DNA of 64,000 nt, taken from the NCBI GenBank assembly GCA_016490735.1, contig JAEMWC010000131.1:701001-765000 (forward strand), written 5' to 3'. Positions 58,926 through 64,000 of this stretch are shown piece after piece. Numbering within the stretch: position 1 is the stretch's first letter; the number at the start of each line of letters is the position of its first letter. The position numbers were made by a program, and so were the translations under genes. The notes below the pieces were generated by a model, which saw nothing but the letters and a program-made list of their open reading frames with translations, was not told the DNA's origin and did not search any database. Origin of the DNA: Pachyseris speciosa. Taxonomy: Eukaryota; Cnidaria; Anthozoa; Scleractinia; Pachyseridae.

Positions 58926-61900
58926 AGGTCAATTATGAGTTCATATGTTCCCGTGATTTATTTCATATACATCATTCACAGAATAATGGAAGTAGCAAAA
59001 ACGCTATGGGAGCCCTTTATCTCACTAACACATCAAGAAGAATTCACTGCTGCGTTTCTTAGGCTAACTTTTAGGCTCCCACCTTATTATCATCAGCATG
59101 ATAAACAAGCATCTGTGCTTCTTTTTTGGCTCGGCCGGCGGTGCTTATTGACTCCAACCACAGCTTTATTTCGTCCTGTGTACAAAAAGAATAAAAAAAA
59201 CTCTGTTGACGTTACGTAGAATTGGCTCCCGCTCTTTTTACATCCACTACCGTCTTTATTCTTTTCAATTCCCGCTTCGGAAATGAATAAATCCAATTCT
59301 GTTCATTCTGTTTTGGTTCAGAGGAAACAAACCGGAGCTGAGCTACAGCCAGTTTTATTAAAACCATTCTCTTCTAAGAGATGTTTACACGCCTCAGATG
59401 AGGATGTTACTGAGATCGTTTCAGCTCCAATGCGTCAAGAAAGTCGGTACCCTACACTGCGCATTCTTATTCAGTATTAGAAAAACTTACTCTGCTAATT
59501 TTTCCATCTTGATCTTTATCTTGCATATCAAAAAACTGCTTGCCAATTTTTTGGTTCTCTTTCCTATTCTTTAACATCTTACCTGCAAACACAACAAAAC
59601 AAAGTTTTCGTAATTAATGATACATTATCGTCTTTCAATAAAAGCAGTTTTTTTATTACTCTTCACTGTATCGAGGTTCTCTTTCAAGTCCTTTTCCAAC
59701 ATGATCAAACTCTGATTGTCTGCTTTCCTGGGCCTGGTACTGGTTGCGAGTTTCCCGCGCTTCGCAATGGATGCTTCAATCCTGGCCAAAAGTTGTTGGG
59801 ACACTCCCCTTTTTCGCTCTAAAACCCACGTTTTAAACTACGTTCTTTACGTTTTGGAAAAAAAAGACGAATGAAGCCAGTGTAAATGAGCCCCCTCAAG
59901 ATTTGGAAGGCTTTTCGTAATGGACAATGATCCTTCTCAACGAAGTAGAGTTGCAACACGGGCTCTTGCAGCTGTCCTGGTTTCCAGATATAAATTGTAT
60001 AGAGAATGTTAGCTGTCAATGTTTTTTCCCCAAGATTTCCATAAACATTGACAGGGGAAGGGGGGTTTGAGCGGCCTTAGACTTAAGAGAGGCTGTTTGA
60101 AGTCATCTGCCGTGAACTGTCCCAATACTTTTGACTAGAATTGCTGCCTCCCACGCTTGGCACTGGATATGTGTTTCCGGGGCTTTGCACTGGCTGCTTG
60201 TTTCCCACACTTGACACTGGCTGCGTGTTTCCCGCGCTTGGCAATGGCTGCGTGTTTCCCACGCTTGGCACTGGATATGTGCTTCCCGCGCTTTGCACTG
60301 GCTGCTTGTTTCCCACACTTGACACTGGCTGCGTGTTTCCCGCGCTTGGCAATGGCTGCGTGTTTCCCGCACTTGGCAATGGCTGCGTGTTTCCCGCGCT
60401 TGGACTGGATGTGTGTTTCCCGCGCTTGGTATTGGCTGCGTGTTTCCCGCGTTTGGATTGGTTGCATGTTTTCTCACTGTTAGAAAAGACTGAATGTTGC
60501 CCTTCACTTAAAACTGGTTGCAAATTCCTCGTGTTTCTCCCTGGTTGTATAACAGTTTTCGGAATTTGCGTTCATATGGCTATTTTCTTGTTCGTTCTCA
60601 TATCAGATTTGAAAGTAGGTGCCGTCAAGGCCCGGGACACTTGAACAATCACAAGGCAATTTCAAAGAAGTAAACATTAGATAATTAACTTAAAAGTGGA
60701 AAGAAATGCTTACTTTCGTATTCATCAAATGATAGAGACCCGTCTTTGTCGCTATCCCCCCTTTCAATATATTCCTGTTGAAAGCAAATGAAAATAATGT
60801 TAAGATTAAACACAAAACAGTTCATTGTCTTGAGCTGTCGGATCAAAGGCTTGAAAAATATACAAATTAGAAAAACAAGGATTAGTTCCGCTATATCCCG
60901 CCTTTTTGAAGGACTGGCGAAAAAATGCCAATGATAAGGTTTTGCAGAAAAGGAAAACAAAGGTTTTCAAACGTAGAAGCCCTCTCACGAAGTTAGTAAC
61001 CCTAAGGACCTCTTGCGAATGACAGATTACTGATTAAATCTGCGTGGATTGGTTAAACCAAAGAAAAAATTTGAGAGCCAGTCACGTGCACTAAGGAAAC
61101 TTAAGTAGCTCTGAGTCATCGGTTACGAATTTTGCGGCATTGCATTTGCTGTTGGTTGTGGAGTAATCTTGTAGAAAGATGGAAATGAAGACTGTAGATA
61201 GTTAAAAAAATAAATTCAAAAAACGAAAAAAGTCGTACATCGACAACGACATCGAACATGTGCGATCTTTCCTCCGGGTGGAACATGGAAATAATTTCGT
61301 CGCTCGTCAGCCCGCCATCTTTGTCGGCATCTGCTTGATTAAATCTTTTTCTCTTTTGTTCTTCTGTCGTGGCTGTGAAAAGAGGACAAGAGAGCATTTA
61401 GTACGAACGAACTCAGTAAACGATACAAAAGAGGGCGATCTTTTGTTTGCAAAGAGAACCCGTGTTTTAAAATGTCATCACCGGAGCAAAATCTCAAGAG
61501 ACACCCACCCTTACACGAAAAACGAAACAAACTTGTGCTTTAAATTTCTGAAGTTTTGAGACTCTTTCTCACATTTTCATAGTTGTTGCATCTTCTGTAT
61601 AAGGGTGAGTTCATGTACTGTTTTCACCGGGGGATAGCGACGCAGACTGCTGCGTCGTCATGGCGACTGGACGGACGAAGGTGAGGCAGGTTCAACGAAC
61701 ATAAGACACTAGGAACAAGTTTGCAAAGTGACTGCACTACATGTACCTCCGATGTCCTCTTTACTTTTAAGAAATTCTTCCCAGGTAACCTTGCCGTCTT
61801 CGTTCGTGTCTAGGGCCTTCAGGCGATTGTCAGCGTCTTGTTTGTAAACAGACATCAATGCTTCTCTGCTCCAGGTACTGACCTCCTCTACAGACGATTT

Positions 61901-62424
61901 TCCGTCCTCGTTTGTATCTGTTACTGATACAATTTTCCTACAACACGTCCAAGCAAATTGAGAAAATGAGGACAACGCGAACGGAAATACTTAAAGTTAC
62001 CCAGGCTTTAGGCCCAGAGGAGATTATAGCCATAAACCAGGCGACATTGGAAGCTCAGAACAGCCCAACAGTACTGAAAGGCTTAAGAACTCTGTTCACA
62101 AGCTTATAAACGGACAAACAAACAATAACACAAACGAGCTAACCGCTCGATGGTATCCCTTATAACAGAATACTCACTGTAAATATACTCATAATTCAAG
62201 TACTCAGTACAGCGACTCAAAGCAGTATTGAATAACCTGAATGTAACTTACCGAATCCTCTCCTCTATCAATTCTTTTTCTGTCTTTTTAGGGCCTTCTT
62301 GCTTTGGTAAGGCTGGTGAATCATGTCCAAATGGACAGCCCGCACGAACTTTTAAAGTACACACACAGAGAAGTAAAAATAAAACTGCGGTGAAATCACG
62401 TAACATTTTCCACCGTACAGTCAT
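58551..62424 (-). CDS. CREC-family EF-hand protein B, KDEL terminus
   Basis: Exons (high to low): 62252-62424, 61747-61937, 61239-61372, 60714-60774, 59491-59582, 58551-58700; 801 nt, 266 aa. The start at 62424 (MTVRWK) is chosen; an in-frame ATG at 62406 would also give a good signal peptide (MLRDFTAVLFLLLCVCTLKV). EF-hand loops: DTNEDGKSSVEE, DTNEDGKVTWEE, DADKDGGLTSDE, DSDKDGSLSFDE and DKDQDGKISR, the last joined directly to DGLLNEEEI. The C-terminus is Lys/Glu-rich and ends KSKDEL, a canonical ER-retention signal, so it is lumenal. Compared with CREC A the exon phases agree and exon 4 is 61 nt in both, but the 93-nt exon 6 of A has no counterpart, which leaves a shorter protein. Confidence 0.9.
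58795..58930 (-). repeat. tRNA-Thr-like SINE in CREC B intron 5
   Basis: Read on the minus strand, GGCTTCATAGCTCAGTTGG then TTAGAGCATCGCATCGGTAT has tRNA D-arm, A box and an anticodon loop reading TCGGTAT (anticodon GGT, threonine). The T-arm is replaced by a non-tRNA tail (GGTCACGGGTTTCTTCAGG, then TTCGCAATTGC and CACAACTGCGAGGATCAT). It is therefore a SINE, not a functional tRNA gene. The tail matches the palindrome at 32640-32815. Confidence 0.75.
60150..60475. repeat. 27-bp minisatellite in CREC B intron 4
   Basis: About twelve copies of a 27-base unit (containing GGCTGCGTGTTTCCCGCGCT) with modest variation occupy the intron. As 27 is divisible by three, all reading frames remain open, giving spurious ORFs of 108-167 codons on both strands (for example SAGNTQPLP repeated). 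There is no sign of splice sites making it coding. Confidence 0.93.
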
Positions 62425-63663
62425 GCAGCTCGCTTCAGTCGTAAGGGGAGCGTATTGAGCGAATAACAAGTGCGCAAGACAGGCAAGCTTCTACAAACAA
62501 CCGAAGGTTAAAAAGACGCTAGAATCGCTCGTGTTCAGCCACGTCACTAAAGGTATCGGCTGAAGTGCATTCTACCGTGGAAAAATATGCAATGTCGTCA
62601 AACATCGATTTTATACTCGACCGTGACCACGAAGGAAACACCTTTGGTTACGTCAGATGTTGCAGTCACGAAGTAAAGCAATGACTCCACATAGCACAAG
62701 CAAAGTCTCTGTAAGAGCCGTTTAGGTAACAATAACTCGATTTGTAAAGTCGGTGTTATGTGGCAAATTGCATGCTCTAACATAAACGCATATTGTTAAT
62801 ACAGCAATCTTTAATGGGTAAACCCACCCGGTGATCCATTCCAATATCACGACGCTTTATATGATAACAATGCTTTAACCAGCCTAGCGTTTCCAATTTG
62901 AAAGCAAATTGAATATTTGATTATGCGTACAACATCAAAAAGAGCTATATTCAACCACAGGGGTCATTGCGTGCCTCTAAAAATTCCGGCAGATTTGCTG
63001 ACGATGATCGCTCATTTAAAGGCCTTTATTTCGACTCTGCAGGGCAATATCGACTGCTGTCCATGGGTATATAAATTAAGTTCTGAGCAAATTGTGACTA
63101 AGTTGGTCAGTTAATCGTCACGGCATGCACGAAAATTGTTGAATCGTTTAAGATAACACAGAAAAAAAAAACAAACAACTATCTCTTAATATATTGAACA
63201 TCTTAGTTCGAGTTAAAGCATGATAAATCCCGTGCCAAGAGTCTTCACCTTTTCTGGTAAGCACACCGTCGTTCTTCGTCTAAGCGAACGTAAGCGGAAA
63301 AAGGAGGAAAAGCACGCATGCGTAACCTACGAAATTCATCATCTTGCTTCTAATTGCTGGCTAAAAAGAATGCCTTCACTTGCAGAAAAGCGATCCTGTC
63401 CAGTCAGTGAACTGTCCACAAACCCTTGCTTGTTTCTAATTGTTGGCTAAAAAGAATGCCTTCACTTGCAGGAAAGCGATCCTGTCAAGTCAGTGAACTG
63501 TCCACAAAACCCTCGCTATCAAATCCACTGTTTGGTAAATTTACGCCAAATAGTCCGCCCATGCACTTCCATTAACACCATTTTGTTCCAGGTGATGTAG
63601 GACAAAATCCTGATGTTCAATAACTTAACAAAGCCGAGGAAAAGTTGCCAAAATACTTAAGCT
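62425..63663. other. Intergenic sequence between CREC B and CREC C
   Basis: A two-copy tandem duplication with an 86-base period lies at about 63344-63515 (TGGCTAAAAAGAATGCCTTC and AGTCAGTGAACTGTCCACAA in both). The part next to 62425 should contain the CREC B promoter. No other gene or RNA is recognised. Confidence 0.6.
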
Positions 63664-63765
63664 TTATAGTTCGTCCTTGATCGCTTGTCCAGTCTGATAC
63701 CCCTTACTTCCAGCTGTGAAGAGTTCCATGTGGTTCAGCATTTCCACTTCACTCAAGACACCATC
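63664..63765 (-). CDS. CREC-family protein C, terminal exon only
   Basis: An acceptor (CTTACAG) precedes a 102-nt exon reading DGVLSEVEMLNHMELFT ... QAIKDEL-stop. This closely parallels the last exon of CREC B (DGLLNEEEIMNHVNLF ... KDEL), including phase. It is the 3' end of a third tandem paralogue that continues beyond the right edge. The KDEL end predicts ER-lumen retention. The donor of the preceding exon lies outside the window. Confidence 0.82.
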   Translation of the reverse strand, partial: DGVLSEVEMLNHMELFTAGSKGYQTGQAIKDEL

Positions 63766-64000
63766 CTGTAAGTAAACAGAAAAGAAGCAATGTGACCCTT
63801 AGAAGTAAATTCAGAGTACTGAGATAACACTTTGATGATAAATGAAACTGAGTCTATAACATGGAGGATACTAGTTTTAGTTTTCAGTTGTCTATTGATT
63901 GGTCATTTAGAGGTGCGTCTTGTTCCCTGTAACTGCTCAACGCACGTCAAACCAAACGATTTTTTTTAGGAACTATTCCTGGTAGATAATCTAAAGTTAT
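63766..64000. other. Partial intron of CREC C
   Basis: This sequence upstream of the terminal exon (on the minus strand) should be intronic. No exon with an EF-hand loop is visible before the window ends. Confidence 0.5.

Noticed and set aside
60083..60644. ORFs of 108-167 codons with SAGNTQP-like repeats
   Set aside because: They come from a 27-bp minisatellite inside a CREC intron and are open in all frames.

Overview
This window is animal nuclear DNA, most likely from an anthozoan cnidarian and probably a stony coral. The genes have many introns with GT-AG borders. Orthologues of animal housekeeping genes (ELP1, LRRC28) lie beside intronless class A GPCRs and CREC-family calcium-binding genes. 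The DNA is AT-rich and full of LINE fragments, tRNA-derived SINEs, MITEs and DNA transposons. The assignment rests on gene content and repeat style as I recognise them; I ran no search.

Layout. 1-16.2 kb: a minus-strand ELP1 (Elongator scaffold) gene. I resolve 28 coding exons encoding about 997 residues; the C-terminal third lies beyond the left edge. Its introns carry two LINE fragments, a SINE and several MITEs. 16.2-24.4 kb: a compact promoter region shared by ELP1 and the divergent LRRC28. It is split by a 7.6 kb foldback-type transposon flanked by a 9-bp target duplication. The arms of this element are inverted arrays of an 18-bp minisatellite, and they contain later insertions. 24.4-31.9 kb: a complete plus-strand LRRC28 orthologue (9 exons, 370 aa) with further repeats in its introns.

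32.9-42.2 kb: a 9.3 kb DNA transposon flanked by TTAA with matching inverted ends, which fits the Kolobok superfamily. It carries two convergent multi-exon genes. One is a transposase-like gene with a single-base frameshift. The other is a gene whose C-terminus is the zinc-coordinating ('ballast') domain known from the vertebrate P2X7 receptor, interrupted by an in-frame TGA. I consider this two-gene cargo the most interesting system in the window. 43.0-47.8 kb: two related intronless rhodopsin-type GPCRs, the second frameshifted in an A-run. 47.9-52.9 kb: microsatellites, a palindromic MITE and a small RING-finger ORF. 52.9-64 kb: a minus-strand tandem cluster of three CREC (calumenin/reticulocalbin-like) EF-hand proteins of the secretory pathway ending KEEL, KDEL and KDEL; only the last exon of the third is present.

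The host genes have no obvious shared pathway. The CREC genes are a local duplication, the GPCRs are another, and the mobile elements account for most of the remaining DNA. Exon borders were set by reading frame, splice dinucleotides and remembered family sequences, and the phases sum correctly for ELP1, LRRC28, both CREC genes and the P2X7-domain gene.
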